Shown here one piece after another: positions 33,401-42,313 of a stretch of 64,000 bases of DNA. The DNA is from Nitrosotalea devaniterrae. Its GTDB lineage: Archaea > Thermoproteota > Nitrososphaeria > Nitrososphaerales > Nitrosopumilaceae. The notes under the pieces were generated by a model that ran no database searches, had not been told where the DNA came from, and was given only the letters and a program-made list of their open reading frames with translations. The stretch covers positions 364,451 through 428,450 of the forward strand of contig LN890280.1 in assembly GCA_900065925.1 (NCBI GenBank), given 5' to 3'. A program made the translations under genes and the position numbers. Positions within the stretch are counted from its first letter, which is position 1. Every line of letters begins with the position of its first letter.

Positions 33401-35703
33401 CAAACAACGCACCAAAAGAATTCCCACTAGGCAAGACTACTATTCTATGGGTAGCAACTGATGCATCAGGAAACAAGGCAAACGCAACTCAAGTAGTAGA
33501 CGTAGTTCATACCATTCCTCCACAACTAACCATTCCAGCAAACGTCACCTTTGAAGCAACTTCGCTTAACAATAATACAATATCTCTAGTCAAACCAGTA
33601 GTAACTGACATTGAACCAGTTACAATCACAAATAATGCTCCAGCAGTATTTTCACTAGGAAAAACTGCAGTATTGTGGACAGTAACTGATGAATCAGGCA
33701 ACAAGGCAAATGCAACTCAGATAGTTGATGTGAAAAACACAACTCCTCCACAACTAACCATTCCATCTAATGTCACCTTTGAAGCAACTTCACTACATGA
33801 CAATGCAGTACCAATCGGCAATGCAACTGCAACTGACATTCAACAAGTTACAATTACAAACAATGCATCAAAGACATTCCCACTAGGAAAAAGTACCATT
33901 CTATGGATTGCAAAAGATGCTTCTGGAAATACATCAAACGGTACACAGACTGTAGATGTAGTGGATACTACTGCACCGAAGATAACGGCACCTTCAACAG
34001 TTAATGTTGTAGCACAATCGCTTTCTGATAATGTTGTACAAATTGGAAATGGCAATGCAACAGATGATGTAAAATTAGTCTCACTTACAAACAACGCATC
34101 AAAGACATTCCCACTAGGAAAAACTAGCATATTGTGGGTAGCAACAGACGAAGCTGGTAATAAGGCAAATGCAACTCAGATAGTTAATGTAGAAAACACA
34201 ACTCCTCCAAAGTTAACCATACCAGCAGATATCAAATTTGAAGCAACTTCGCTTAACAATAATACCATCCCATTAGGCAATGCAACTGCTACTGACATTG
34301 AACAGGTTACAATCACAAACAACGCACCAAAAGAATTCCCACTAGGCAAGACTACTATTCTATGGGTAGCAACTGATGCATCAGGAAACAAGGCAAACGC
34401 AACTCAAGTAGTAGACGTAGTTCATACCATTCCTCCACAACTAACCATTCCAGCAAACGTCACCTTTGAAGCAACTTCGCTTAACAATAATACAATATCT
34501 CTAGTCAAACCAGTAGTAACTGACATTGAACCAGTTACAATCACAAATAATGCTCCAGCAGTATTTTCACTAGGAAAAACTGCAGTATTGTGGACAGTAA
34601 CTGATGAATCAGGCAACAAGGCAAATGCAACTCAGATAGTTGATGTGAAAAACACAACTCCTCCACAACTAACCATTCCATCTAATGTCACCTTTGAAGC
34701 AACTTCACTACATGACAATGCAGTACCAATCGGCAATGCAACTGCAACTGACATTCAACAAGTTACAATCACAAACAATGCATCAAAGACATTCCCACTA
34801 GGAAAAAGTACCATTCTATGGATTGCAAAAGATGCTTCTGGAAATACATCAAACGGTACACAGACTGTAGATGTAGTGGATACTACTGCACCAAAGATAA
34901 CAGCACCACATGATGTTATCGTTAATGCCACAAGTTCCACAGGTACTATCGTAACCATTGGAAACGCAGTATCTAGTGATAACGTACATGTAGACTCGAT
35001 TACAAACAATGCTCCATCATCATTCCAGTTTGGAAACACAACTATAGTCTGGACAGCAAAAGATGAAGCAGGAAATACAGCAAATGCAACACAGATAATT
35101 CAAGTTGTTGACAGATCACCACCCCAATTGATAATTCCTAAGGATATCGTAACAGATGCAACTGCATTTGAGACACCTCTTGTAATTGGAGATGCTAATG
35201 GAACTGGAATAATTGACACATCACCCAAGATAACAAGCAACTCTACTGGAATATTCCATATTGGTAAAACCGTAATACAATGGATTGCAACTGACAAGTT
35301 TGGTAATGAAAAGACACTAGACCAAACAGTTACAGTACTTGCATGTGGTAAACCATCTTCTGATTATAACTTGGTAATGGGTACAAATGGTACCGAAGTG
35401 CTCACTGGCTCAATGGTACCAAACTTGATAATTGGACTAGAAGGCAATGATATTATCCACGAGGGTCCATCTGGTGACTGTGTTATTGCAGGAAATGGAG
35501 ACAATATCATTTACGCAGGTAACGGAACAAATACCATTTACGCAGGTGATGGAAATAACATCATCAAAGGTGCTAGTGGAAACATGCAAGTCACTGTTGG
35601 TACTGGCAGCAACATAATCCAGGGCGGAAGCGGACAAAACACCTGTAGCCTTGGCAGCCCATCAAAAGACACTGTTGTAAACTGCCAATCAAAACTCCAC
35701 TAA
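30406..35703 (+). CDS. Giant secreted surface protein: NHL propeller, ~17 HYR domains, RTX-like repeats
   Basis: A 1765-residue exported protein. Signal peptide residues 1-26 (start GTG 30406). Residues ~30-305 hold six NHL repeats (P-x-G-V-A-V-D-x-x-G-x-V-Y-V-x-D), a six-bladed beta-propeller. Residues ~340-1650 hold about 17 HYR-type Ig-like domains, each with P-x-x-x-T-x-E-A-T and F-P-L-G-K-T-x-I-L-W-x-A-x-D-A-S-G-N. Domains 7-10 and 11-14 are identical copies. The last ~115 residues have G-N-G-x-N-x-I-Y-A-G-x-G repeats like calcium-binding RTX nonapeptides, and end without a membrane anchor. Adhesion or biofilm matrix is the likely role. Confidence 0.85.
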   Translation: MLKTFPVLIGIMVLVLSSMFIDYSWAASSPSFSVQWGTYGLQNTGQFAFPQGVSVDSSGNVYVTDLGNRRVEKFDNNGNFLFTFGTKGTGDGQFNAPVGIAITSNSIYVVDNARNDIQKFDSTGKFVTKWGGQGSNTGQFLLPQGVAVDPSGDVYVVDTGNSRIEKFDSSGKFLLTIGQSGLGDGQFLSPRAIVADSQGSIYVADSGGNKIEKFTEDGVFLKSFDASTGANLQTPLGMSVDNSGNIFVADSGNNRIVELDTNGHTVTSWGSQGTGADFFDNPRATAVDSNGNVFVVDSNNNRIQKFVTASPPTVSAPQTIGQNTTQQVTVTQNTTQANVPKITVPNDHTAPSITAPSDITIEATGILTPVSIGQATGTDDSGIASITSNAPSKFPLGITMITWTAIDNGGNVAKAVQKITVQDTTRPVLTAPQPVTIEAKTPDHNSVDIGLPSVNDAVGVESVTNDAPPYFSIGKTTVTWKAIDTSGNAATATQVITVQDTTQPVIHAPADITQEATDATSNVVALGNATVTDNGLIKSVTNNAPSVFPLGKTTVTWTGTDQSDNFATATQVVNIVDTTAPKITPPATVTFEATSIDKNIVALGNATVTDNGIIKSVTNNATQFFPLGKTTVLWTAKDVSGNNATATQIVDVVDTTAPKLTVPSNVTFEATSLHDNAVPIGNATATDIQQVTITNNASKTFPLGKSTILWIAKDASGNTSNGTQTVDVVHTIAPRLTVPASITFEATSLHNNTISLGSPTVVDIEPVTVTNDAPKQFSIGLTTITWTAKDASDNTSNATQTVLVQNTTPPQLTIPSNVTFEATSLHDNAVPIGNATATDIQQVTITNNASKTFPLGKSTILWIAKDASGNTSNGTQTVDVVDTTAPKITAPSTVNVVAQSLSDNVVQIGNGNATDDVKLVSLTNNASKTFPLGKTSILWVATDEAGNKANATQIVNVENTTPPKLTIPADIKFEATSLNNNTIPLGNATATDIEQVTITNNAPKEFPLGKTTILWVATDASGNKANATQVVDVVHTIPPQLTIPANVTFEATSLNNNTISLVKPVVTDIEPVTITNNAPAVFSLGKTAVLWTVTDESGNKANATQIVDVKNTTPPQLTIPSNVTFEATSLHDNAVPIGNATATDIQQVTITNNASKTFPLGKSTILWIAKDASGNTSNGTQTVDVVDTTAPKITAPSTVNVVAQSLSDNVVQIGNGNATDDVKLVSLTNNASKTFPLGKTSILWVATDEAGNKANATQIVNVENTTPPKLTIPADIKFEATSLNNNTIPLGNATATDIEQVTITNNAPKEFPLGKTTILWVATDASGNKANATQVVDVVHTIPPQLTIPANVTFEATSLNNNTISLVKPVVTDIEPVTITNNAPAVFSLGKTAVLWTVTDESGNKANATQIVDVKNTTPPQLTIPSNVTFEATSLHDNAVPIGNATATDIQQVTITNNASKTFPLGKSTILWIAKDASGNTSNGTQTVDVVDTTAPKITAPHDVIVNATSSTGTIVTIGNAVSSDNVHVDSITNNAPSSFQFGNTTIVWTAKDEAGNTANATQIIQVVDRSPPQLIIPKDIVTDATAFETPLVIGDANGTGIIDTSPKITSNSTGIFHIGKTVIQWIATDKFGNEKTLDQTVTVLACGKPSSDYNLVMGTNGTEVLTGSMVPNLIIGLEGNDIIHEGPSGDCVIAGNGDNIIYAGNGTNTIYAGDGNNIIKGASGNMQVTVGTGSNIIQGGSGQNTCSLGSPSKDTVVNCQSKLH
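32819..34897 (+). repeat. 915-bp direct tandem repeat (2 full copies + ~250-bp third)
   Basis: Copy 1 is 32819-33733, copy 2 is 33734-34648, and a third partial copy runs from 34649 to about 34897 before diverging. Copies 1 and 2 appear identical along the length I compared; the third shows scattered changes (for example near 34770). The unit encodes 305 residues, exactly four HYR domains, so the frame is kept. A further ~200-bp near-copy of the first domain lies at ~32390-32590. Recent duplication or gene conversion, or a collapse/expansion in assembly. Confidence 0.9.
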
Positions 35704-35764
35704 TTTTCTAATAATTCCAGTTTTTCATATAGATTATAATTACAATTACCTGTTTTCTAGATAC

Positions 35765-37042
35765 ATGGCAAATTCCAAGGACCTGTTTACACGTGCCAAA
35801 AAAATTATTCCCTCAGGCATAAACAGTCCTGTACGATACTATGATCCGTATCCATTCTTTGTCAAAAAAGCCAAGGGTGGTACAATGTGGGACGTGGATG
35901 GGAATCACTACCTTGATTACTGTAATGCATATGGCGCATTGCTTCTTGGACACAGGCGAAAAGAAATAATCGCTGACGTAACCAAGCAGATGGACAAGGG
36001 TACTCTATACTGTGCACCTACCGAAATCGAGGTAAGTCTTTCTGAATCAATATCTGGAAACTTTCCGTCCATGAAAAAGATACGTCTTGTCAACACTGGC
36101 AGTGAGGCTACCATGACTGCAATTAGGTTGGCGCGAGGATTCACAAAAAAGAAAAAAATAATAAAATTTGAAGGATGCTATCACGGTGCTCATGATTATG
36201 TTTTGGTCGAGGCAGGTTCTGGCGCTGCACACATTGGCATGTCAGTCTCTGAAGGGAGCCTGGACGAAGTGTCACAAAACACGTTAGTTGTTCAGTATAA
36301 CAATTCTCAGGAATTACAATCTTTATTGGAAAAAGAAAATGATATTGCGGCAGTAATTGTAGAGCCTGTTCTTGCAAATATGGGTCTTGTATTGCCAGAA
36401 AAGAATTTCCTAAATGATCTTAGAAAAATGACTGCAGAAAAAAATATTGTATTGATTTTTGATGAAGTAGTTACAGGATTTAGAATGTCTCCAGGTGGTG
36501 CTCAGAAATATTTCTCGATAACTCCTGATATTACCACACTCGGCAAAGCATTGGGAAATGGTTTTCCAATTGCCGCAGTTGGAGGAAAAAGTGAGATTAT
36601 GGACATGTTATCGCCTGAGGGTAAGGTCTATCAAGCAAGCACATATGCTGGAAATCCAATATCTGTCTCTGCTGGCCTGTCTTCTGTCAAAACCATGAAC
36701 AAACTCAAGACAAAGTTGTATCCAAAACTTGAAAAAAATTGTGCCAAGCTAGTTTCTGCAATACACGATCTGGCATCTGACATGAAGATCCCACATCAGA
36801 TTAATTCCATTTCTTCAATGTTTCAAATATTTTTCACTGATGAATCAGTTGTAAATTATTCGTCTGCAAAAAAAGCCGACATGATAAAATTCAAAAAACT
36901 CTTTGAAGCATTACTCAAAAATGGAGTGTTTATTGCACCATCTCAGTTTGAAACTGTCTTTTTGTCGTATGCTCACTCTAAAGATGACATTACAGAAACA
37001 ATTACTGCTTATGAAAAAGCACTACGAGCTGTGAAACAATGA
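35765..37042 (+). CDS. hemL: Glutamate-1-semialdehyde 2,1-aminomutase
   Basis: Second step of C5 tetrapyrrole synthesis: glutamate-1-semialdehyde to 5-aminolevulinate. PLP enzyme of 425 residues with S-G-I-N-S-P-V-R at the N-terminus, N-T-G-S-E-A-T-M-T-A-I-R-L-A-R (family signature), D-E-V-V-T-G-F-R and the PLP-Lys region T-L-G-K-A-L-G-N-G-F-P. First gene of hemL-hemC-sumT-hemD; it overlaps hemC by four bases. Confidence 0.96.
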   Translation: MANSKDLFTRAKKIIPSGINSPVRYYDPYPFFVKKAKGGTMWDVDGNHYLDYCNAYGALLLGHRRKEIIADVTKQMDKGTLYCAPTEIEVSLSESISGNFPSMKKIRLVNTGSEATMTAIRLARGFTKKKKIIKFEGCYHGAHDYVLVEAGSGAAHIGMSVSEGSLDEVSQNTLVVQYNNSQELQSLLEKENDIAAVIVEPVLANMGLVLPEKNFLNDLRKMTAEKNIVLIFDEVVTGFRMSPGGAQKYFSITPDITTLGKALGNGFPIAAVGGKSEIMDMLSPEGKVYQASTYAGNPISVSAGLSSVKTMNKLKTKLYPKLEKNCAKLVSAIHDLASDMKIPHQINSISSMFQIFFTDESVVNYSSAKKADMIKFKKLFEALLKNGVFIAPSQFETVFLSYAHSKDDITETITAYEKALRAVKQ

Positions 37043-37974
37043 AATATCTAATTGGAACTAGGGGTAGCCAACTCTCGCTTACTCAGACAAACTGGGTTGT
37101 ATCAGAATTAAAAAATAAATCGACTCAAACAGAATTTGAGATACTTACAATCAAGACCCAGGGTGATACTGATGCACGACCTTTGTTCACAATAAACCAA
37201 AAAGGAATATTTGAAAAAGAAATTGATAGAGCAGTTGCAGAAAAAAAAGTTGACTTTGCAGTACATAGCTTAAAAGACATACCTGCAGACCTTCCAGAAG
37301 ATCTTGTGTTGGCATGTGTTCCAAAAAGAGAAGAAGCAAATGACATCTTCATAGCACGCGATGGCAGTACGCTTGAGGCCATAAAAAATGGAGCACTTGT
37401 TGGCACAAGCAGCTTGAGAAGGGCTGTACAAATTATACGAGTTAGACCAGACATTATGGTAAAACCAATTCGGGGCAACATTGAGACAAGAATCAGAAAA
37501 GTTCACGATGGAGAATTTGATGGCGTGGTTCTGGCCCAGGCAGGAATTGCAAGACTAGGAATTGACGTAAAATTTCAAAGATTATCAATGGATACATTTC
37601 CACCGTCTCCAGGACAAGGTGCACTTGGCATTGTATCAAGAAGAGATAATGTTACCTTGATTGAATTGCTGAAAAAAATTGAAGATCCAGAGGCCCGTAA
37701 CGCAGTAGAGGCAGAAAGGTCGCTTTCAATGTTTGTTGATTCTGGGTGCAGATTCCCAGTTGGGGCATTTGCTCATAGGGATAATGACCGACTAAAATTA
37801 AAAGTAATAGTGTATTCAATAGATGGGAGCAAATCTATAATGGTGGAAAAAGACTCTGAAACAAGTAAGGCAAATGATCTTGGTAAACAAGTTGCAACAG
37901 AACTCAAGGAAAAAGGAATAGCAGATATTGCAAAGGACTGGAGAGAAAAAGTAGAGGAATGGAATAGCAAATGA
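37039..37974 (+). CDS. hemC: Hydroxymethylbilane synthase (porphobilinogen deaminase)
   Basis: Joins four porphobilinogen units into hydroxymethylbilane. 311 residues; G-T-R-G-S-Q-L-S-L-T-Q-T at the N-terminus, the active-site Asp region H-S-L-K-D-I-P, and the dipyrromethane cofactor Cys in D-S-G-C-R-F-P-V-G. Overlaps both neighbours by four bases. Confidence 0.96.
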   Translation: MKYLIGTRGSQLSLTQTNWVVSELKNKSTQTEFEILTIKTQGDTDARPLFTINQKGIFEKEIDRAVAEKKVDFAVHSLKDIPADLPEDLVLACVPKREEANDIFIARDGSTLEAIKNGALVGTSSLRRAVQIIRVRPDIMVKPIRGNIETRIRKVHDGEFDGVVLAQAGIARLGIDVKFQRLSMDTFPPSPGQGALGIVSRRDNVTLIELLKKIEDPEARNAVEAERSLSMFVDSGCRFPVGAFAHRDNDRLKLKVIVYSIDGSKSIMVEKDSETSKANDLGKQVATELKEKGIADIAKDWREKVEEWNSK

Positions 37975-38711
37975 CGGGCAAAGTTTTCATTGTTGGTGCA
38001 GGTCCGGGAGATCCAAAACTTATCACACTAAAGGCTGTTGAATCTATCAAATCTGCAGATGTAGTTCTCTATGATAGATTAGTAAGTAAAAAAATAGTTG
38101 CCATGATTCCAAAGAGGGCTGAAAAAATGTATGTAGGTAGAGATGTTGGTGATGATTACAAACACCAGGATACTACAAATGATCTTATGGTAAAATTTGC
38201 GAAAAAAAATAAAACTGTTGTACGACTAAAAGGTGGAGATCCTTTCATCTTTGGAAGGGGTGGCGAAGAAGCAGAGTTTCTCAAAAAGCACAAAGTAAAA
38301 TACGAAATAATTCCTGGTGTCACATCTGGAATGGGTTCTGCTGCATATTCTGGAATTCCTCTCACACATCGAGAATATGCTTCATCTGTAGTATTTGTAA
38401 CAGGTCACGAGGATGCAAAGAAGACAGAAGGAGTAGTTGAATGGAAAAAACTTGCAAAATCTGTAGATACCATAGTGATAATGATGGGACTCTCAAGGCT
38501 TGAAATCATATCAAAAAAATTAATCAGTGGAGGATTGAGCAAGAATACTCCAGTTGCAGTAATTCAAAATGGAACAACTGATGAACACAGGATGATAAAA
38601 GGTACTTTATCCAGCATATCTAAAAAAGTCACTGAAGCCAAAATCAGGCCTCCGTCTATAGTTATAGTGGGTAAAGTGGTGAATCTCTCTGATAAAATAG
38701 GGTGGAGATGA
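37971..38711 (+). CDS. cobA: Uroporphyrinogen-III C-methyltransferase (SUMT)
   Basis: Uses two SAM to convert uroporphyrinogen III to precorrin-2, the entry to siroheme, heme by the alternative route, and cobamides. 246 residues with V-G-A-G-P-G-D-P-K-L-I-T at the start, V-R-L-K-G-G-D-P-F-I-F-G-R-G-G-E-E and V-T-S-G-M-G-S-A-A-Y-S-G-I-P-L-T-H-R. A single-domain SUMT, not fused to the precorrin-2 dehydrogenase, which is at 57149. Confidence 0.95.
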   Translation: MTGKVFIVGAGPGDPKLITLKAVESIKSADVVLYDRLVSKKIVAMIPKRAEKMYVGRDVGDDYKHQDTTNDLMVKFAKKNKTVVRLKGGDPFIFGRGGEEAEFLKKHKVKYEIIPGVTSGMGSAAYSGIPLTHREYASSVVFVTGHEDAKKTEGVVEWKKLAKSVDTIVIMMGLSRLEIISKKLISGGLSKNTPVAVIQNGTTDEHRMIKGTLSSISKKVTEAKIRPPSIVIVGKVVNLSDKIGWR

Positions 38712-39508
38712 CGATGAAAGGAAAAGTTGTAGCAATCACACGATCAAAAGAAGATTCAGAAGAATTTACTAGACTAGTATCTAGTGCAAAAGCAAAAGCG
38801 ATTTCATTGCCAACAATTGAACTTGTAAGCAAAGGAAAAGAGATGGTAGACGAATTTCTTGATGCAGTAAAAAAAGACGATCCAGATTATTCTGTATTTA
38901 TGAGCTCAAAGGCAGTCAAGCTATTGTTTGAGACTGCAAAAAAGATCTCAAAGTATGAAAAACTCCAGCTCGCTGTTGCAAATACTACGGTAATTGCAGT
39001 GGGCCCAAAAACAAAAACTGCACTAGAGTCTGAAGGAATCAGGGTATCACATGTACCCGAGAGGTTTTCATCAGTTGGAGTAGGTGAGGTCTTTACACTT
39101 CTTAATGCTGAAGGAAAAAAAGTAATTGTCCCACGAAGTGGTGCGTCTACTCCATTTCTTGCACAGTTGCTAAAAAAAATCGGGCTCAAAGTAAAGGAAG
39201 TATACTTGTATGATGTCAAGTCTTCGAGTGCCTTGTCCTATTGGACTGAATTTAAGAAACTTTTCTCACAAAATAAAGTGGATGGAATAATATTTACTAG
39301 TGCCTCATCAGTGCGAGCATTTTTTGATATAATGTCCTCTGATGTGGATGAGAAAACCCTAAAGAGCCATCTTGAAAAAACTACATCTATTGCTATAGGT
39401 CCTTTTACTGCAGATGAACTCAAAAAATTCGGAGTAAAACCGCTTACTGCTGATGTACATACAGTACAGGGTGCCGTAGAAGCCATAAAAAATTACTTTG
39501 CTAGGTAA
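38708..39508 (+). CDS. hemD: Uroporphyrinogen-III synthase
   Basis: Cyclises hydroxymethylbilane with inversion of ring D. About 266 residues with the two-lobed fold; T-R-S-K-E-D-S-E-E-F-T-R, V-F-M-S-S-K-A-V, and I-I-F-T-S-A-S-S-V-R-A-F-F are typical, as HemD is poorly conserved. ATG 38708 overlaps the SUMT stop as ATGA, matching the pattern in this operon; GTG 38702 and ATG 38714 are alternatives. Confidence 0.9.
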   Translation: MTMKGKVVAITRSKEDSEEFTRLVSSAKAKAISLPTIELVSKGKEMVDEFLDAVKKDDPDYSVFMSSKAVKLLFETAKKISKYEKLQLAVANTTVIAVGPKTKTALESEGIRVSHVPERFSSVGVGEVFTLLNAEGKKVIVPRSGASTPFLAQLLKKIGLKVKEVYLYDVKSSSALSYWTEFKKLFSQNKVDGIIFTSASSVRAFFDIMSSDVDEKTLKSHLEKTTSIAIGPFTADELKKFGVKPLTADVHTVQGAVEAIKNYFAR

Positions 39509-39537
39509 GCAATTTTAATAATGGTGGATAATCAGAA

Positions 39538-40725
39538 ATGACAGAAAACAACTTGAGCTCAATTCCAAACGAGATGTTAACTAGGACACGTTCTCTTTCC
39601 ATAGTAATTCCTACGTATAACGAATCAAAAAATATTGTAAAGATACTTGACTCATTGCGTGCTGCACTGACACGAGAAATGAATGCAGAAATTATTGTAG
39701 TAGATGACAATTCTCCAGATGGAACAAGCCAGACTGTTGAAGAATATGCAAAAAGTTCTACAAACTCTGGATACTCTATCCAAATAATACGTCGTGAAAA
39801 TAAACGAGGCCTAAGCTCTGCCATTGTAACGGGTATAGAACGCGCCAAAGGTGATGCGGTAGTTGTAATGGACAGTGACATGTCTCATCCACCTCAAACC
39901 ATACCACAAATGGTTGAAGAACTACAAAGTTCTGATTGTGATATTGTTGTAGCATCAAGATATGTAAAAGGCGGAGGCGTCTCAGGATGGCCGTTTAAAA
40001 GAAAATTGATCAGTAAAGGTGCAACAAAAATTGCACAACACGGGCTTGGAATAAAAATTAAAGATCCCATGTCAGGATTTTTTGCATTCAAGAGACAAAT
40101 TGTAAATAATATTAAATTTGATGCAATTGGATACAAGATACTACTTGAAATTCTTGTAAAGGCCAAAGGTGCCAAAGTCAAAGAAATTCCTTACACTTTC
40201 ATTAATCGTACAGCAGGTTCAAGCAAACTTGATCTCTCTGTAGGTGTAGGTTACCTGCAATCAATATGGAAATTATATCGATATGGCAAGTCAGTCCAGG
40301 CAAGTGAGAGGCGTACGTCTGTTCATTTCTTGTCAAAGGCTGGAAGGTTCTACACTGTTGGCGCATCAGGTTTACTTGTAAACTATTTTGTATCTTTCCT
40401 GTTTGGTGCTGTACTTTCTAATCTTTGGTACATCTATGCTACAATGATTGGAATTGTATTTTCAATGAGCTCCAACTTTATACTAAATAAAATTTGGACA
40501 TTTGAAGACAGGAAATTTGATCCAAGACGAACTCTTATGCAGTATGGACTCTTCCTTGGTTTTAGTGGTATAGGCGCAGTCTTTCAACTGTTGATGGTAT
40601 ATGGTCTAGTAGAACTACGACATGTGAACTATTCAATTGCATTATTCTTGGCAGTTGCAATTGCATCTGTAGGAAACTTTCTTCTAAACAAAAAGTGGAC
40701 TTTCCAAGAAAAAGTTTGGAGCTAA
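39538..40725 (+). CDS. Dolichol-phosphate mannosyltransferase-like GT2 fused to GtrA domain
   Basis: A 395-residue enzyme. The N-terminal GT2 domain (I-V-I-P-T-Y-N-E-S-K-N-I, V-D-D-N-S-P-D-G-T, M-D-S-D-M-S-H-P-P) resembles Dpm1, which makes a lipid-phosphate sugar donor. From residue ~255 a GtrA/DPMS-2 membrane domain with four helices follows, a common archaeal fusion thought to move the lipid-linked sugar across the membrane. Lies 30 bases after hemD and may be read with that operon by chance. Confidence 0.9.
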   Translation: MTENNLSSIPNEMLTRTRSLSIVIPTYNESKNIVKILDSLRAALTREMNAEIIVVDDNSPDGTSQTVEEYAKSSTNSGYSIQIIRRENKRGLSSAIVTGIERAKGDAVVVMDSDMSHPPQTIPQMVEELQSSDCDIVVASRYVKGGGVSGWPFKRKLISKGATKIAQHGLGIKIKDPMSGFFAFKRQIVNNIKFDAIGYKILLEILVKAKGAKVKEIPYTFINRTAGSSKLDLSVGVGYLQSIWKLYRYGKSVQASERRTSVHFLSKAGRFYTVGASGLLVNYFVSFLFGAVLSNLWYIYATMIGIVFSMSSNFILNKIWTFEDRKFDPRRTLMQYGLFLGFSGIGAVFQLLMVYGLVELRHVNYSIALFLAVAIASVGNFLLNKKWTFQEKVWS

Positions 40726-40860
40726 ACGGCTCATTCTAAATTCTTAGAATATGTTTTCTTAGCTAGACCTAATTGTTTTTTCATAAATTTTCGCATTTGA
40801 TCTCATTTAGCTTGGCCTACTCCGCTATACGTGTGTGAAGTGGGGTGTAACTTTTTTATA

Positions 40861-40877
40861 ACATAACGGGGTTATGT
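40861..40877. promoter_or_regulatory. Palindrome between TATA box and sufB start (candidate suf operator)
   Basis: ACATAAC-GGG-GTTATGT, perfect 7-bp arms. A TATA box (TTTTTTATA, 40852-40860) lies directly before it and ATG 40885 follows eight bases later, so a leaderless transcript would start just after the palindrome. A protein bound here would block initiation, as expected for an iron or Fe-S repressor. Confidence 0.6.
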
Positions 40878-40884
40878 CACGTAT

Positions 40885-42285
40885 ATGACTTCTGAAAATC
40901 TCAATATGGATTACAGCAAGTACGATTTCAAAGATTCTACTGAGATGTATGTATACACCAGTAAAAAGGGTCTGTCAAGAGAAGTGGTTGAAGAAATTAG
41001 CAGAATGAAAGATGAACCACAATGGATGTTAGACTTTAGACTTCGTTCATACGACATCTTTATGAAAAAACCAATGCCAAATTGGGGAGGTTCTCTTGGC
41101 CAAATTGATTTTAACAATATTTACTATTATGCAAAAGCTTCCGAAAAAACAGAAAAGGATTGGGATAATGTTCCAGCTGAAGTAAAAGCAACATTTGACA
41201 AACTAGGAATTCCTGAAGCAGAAAAGAAATTCTTGGCAGGTGTAGGTGCACAATACGAATCCGAGGTTGTATATCACAGCCTAAGAGAAGACTTGGCAAA
41301 ACAAGGTGTATTATTCCTAGATACTGATACTGCTCTAAAAGAACATCCAGAAGTTTTCAAGAAATATTTTGGTAAAGTAATTCCACCGGAGGATAACAAA
41401 TTTGCGGCACTTAACAGCGCTGTATGGAGTGGAGGATCATTCATCTATGTTCCAAAAGGCGTCAAGGTGGATCTACCATTGCAAGCATACTTTAGAATCA
41501 ACAAGGAAAACATTGGCCAGTTTGAAAGAACTCTAATCATTGCAGATGAAGGTGCAGAAGTGCATTACATTGAGGGATGTACAGCACCAGTGTATTCTTC
41601 AGAATCTCTACACTCTGCAGTTGTAGAATTGATTGCAATGAAGGGTGCAAAATTAAGATACACAACCATCCAGAATTGGAGTAACGACGTATACAATCTA
41701 GTTACAAAGAGAGCATATGCATATGAAGGCGCACGAGTCGAATGGATTGATGGAAACATTGGAAGCAAACTCACAATGAAATATCCTGGAATTTATCTAA
41801 TGGGACCACGTGCACACGGAGAGACACTTTCTATTGCATTTGCCGGCAAGAACCAACATCAAGATACTGGTGCAAAAATGGTTCACCTTGCTCCACATAC
41901 TACATCTAGAACAACATCAAAATCAGTTAGCAAAAGTAATGGTAGAACAACATACAGAGGTCTCTTACACGTAGCAAAAGGTGCAACTGATGTCAAGGCC
42001 TCAGTTAGATGTGATGCATTACTCCTTGATGACATTTCAAAGACTGACACTTATCCATACATGGAAATCAACCAAGAAGATGCAACAGTTACACACGAAG
42101 CAACTGTAGGTAAAATCGGTGATGAACAAATCTTCTATCTTATGACAAGAGGATTCACTGAGGAAGAAGCACTAACACTTATTGTAAACGGATTCATTGA
42201 ACCATTTACAAAAGAGCTCCCAATGGAATATGCAGTAGAGCTCAACAGACTAATTAAAATGGAAATGGATGGCTCAGTCGGCTAG
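40885..42285 (+). CDS. sufB: Fe-S cluster assembly protein SufB
   Basis: Scaffold subunit of the SufBCD complex. 466 residues, the usual length; [21 protein letters not shown], beta-helix core with [12 protein letters not shown] and the C-terminal G-F-I-E-P-F motif. The Cys in E-G-C-T-A-P is the expected substrate-binding site. First gene of the suf operon. Confidence 0.97.
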   Translation: MTSENLNMDYSKYDFKDSTEMYVYTSKKGLSREVVEEISRMKDEPQWMLDFRLRSYDIFMKKPMPNWGGSLGQIDFNNIYYYAKASEKTEKDWDNVPAEVKATFDKLGIPEAEKKFLAGVGAQYESEVVYHSLREDLAKQGVLFLDTDTALKEHPEVFKKYFGKVIPPEDNKFAALNSAVWSGGSFIYVPKGVKVDLPLQAYFRINKENIGQFERTLIIADEGAEVHYIEGCTAPVYSSESLHSAVVELIAMKGAKLRYTTIQNWSNDVYNLVTKRAYAYEGARVEWIDGNIGSKLTMKYPGIYLMGPRAHGETLSIAFAGKNQHQDTGAKMVHLAPHTTSRTTSKSVSKSNGRTTYRGLLHVAKGATDVKASVRCDALLLDDISKTDTYPYMEINQEDATVTHEATVGKIGDEQIFYLMTRGFTEEEALTLIVNGFIEPFTKELPMEYAVELNRLIKMEMDGSVG

Positions 42286-42313
42286 TGCCGATTGCGTCAA
42301 TTTGTGATGTAAA

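Noticed and set aside
32088-35297. Many minus-strand frames inside the giant surface protein
   Set aside because: They repeat every 915 bp with the plus-strand repeats and are shadows of it.
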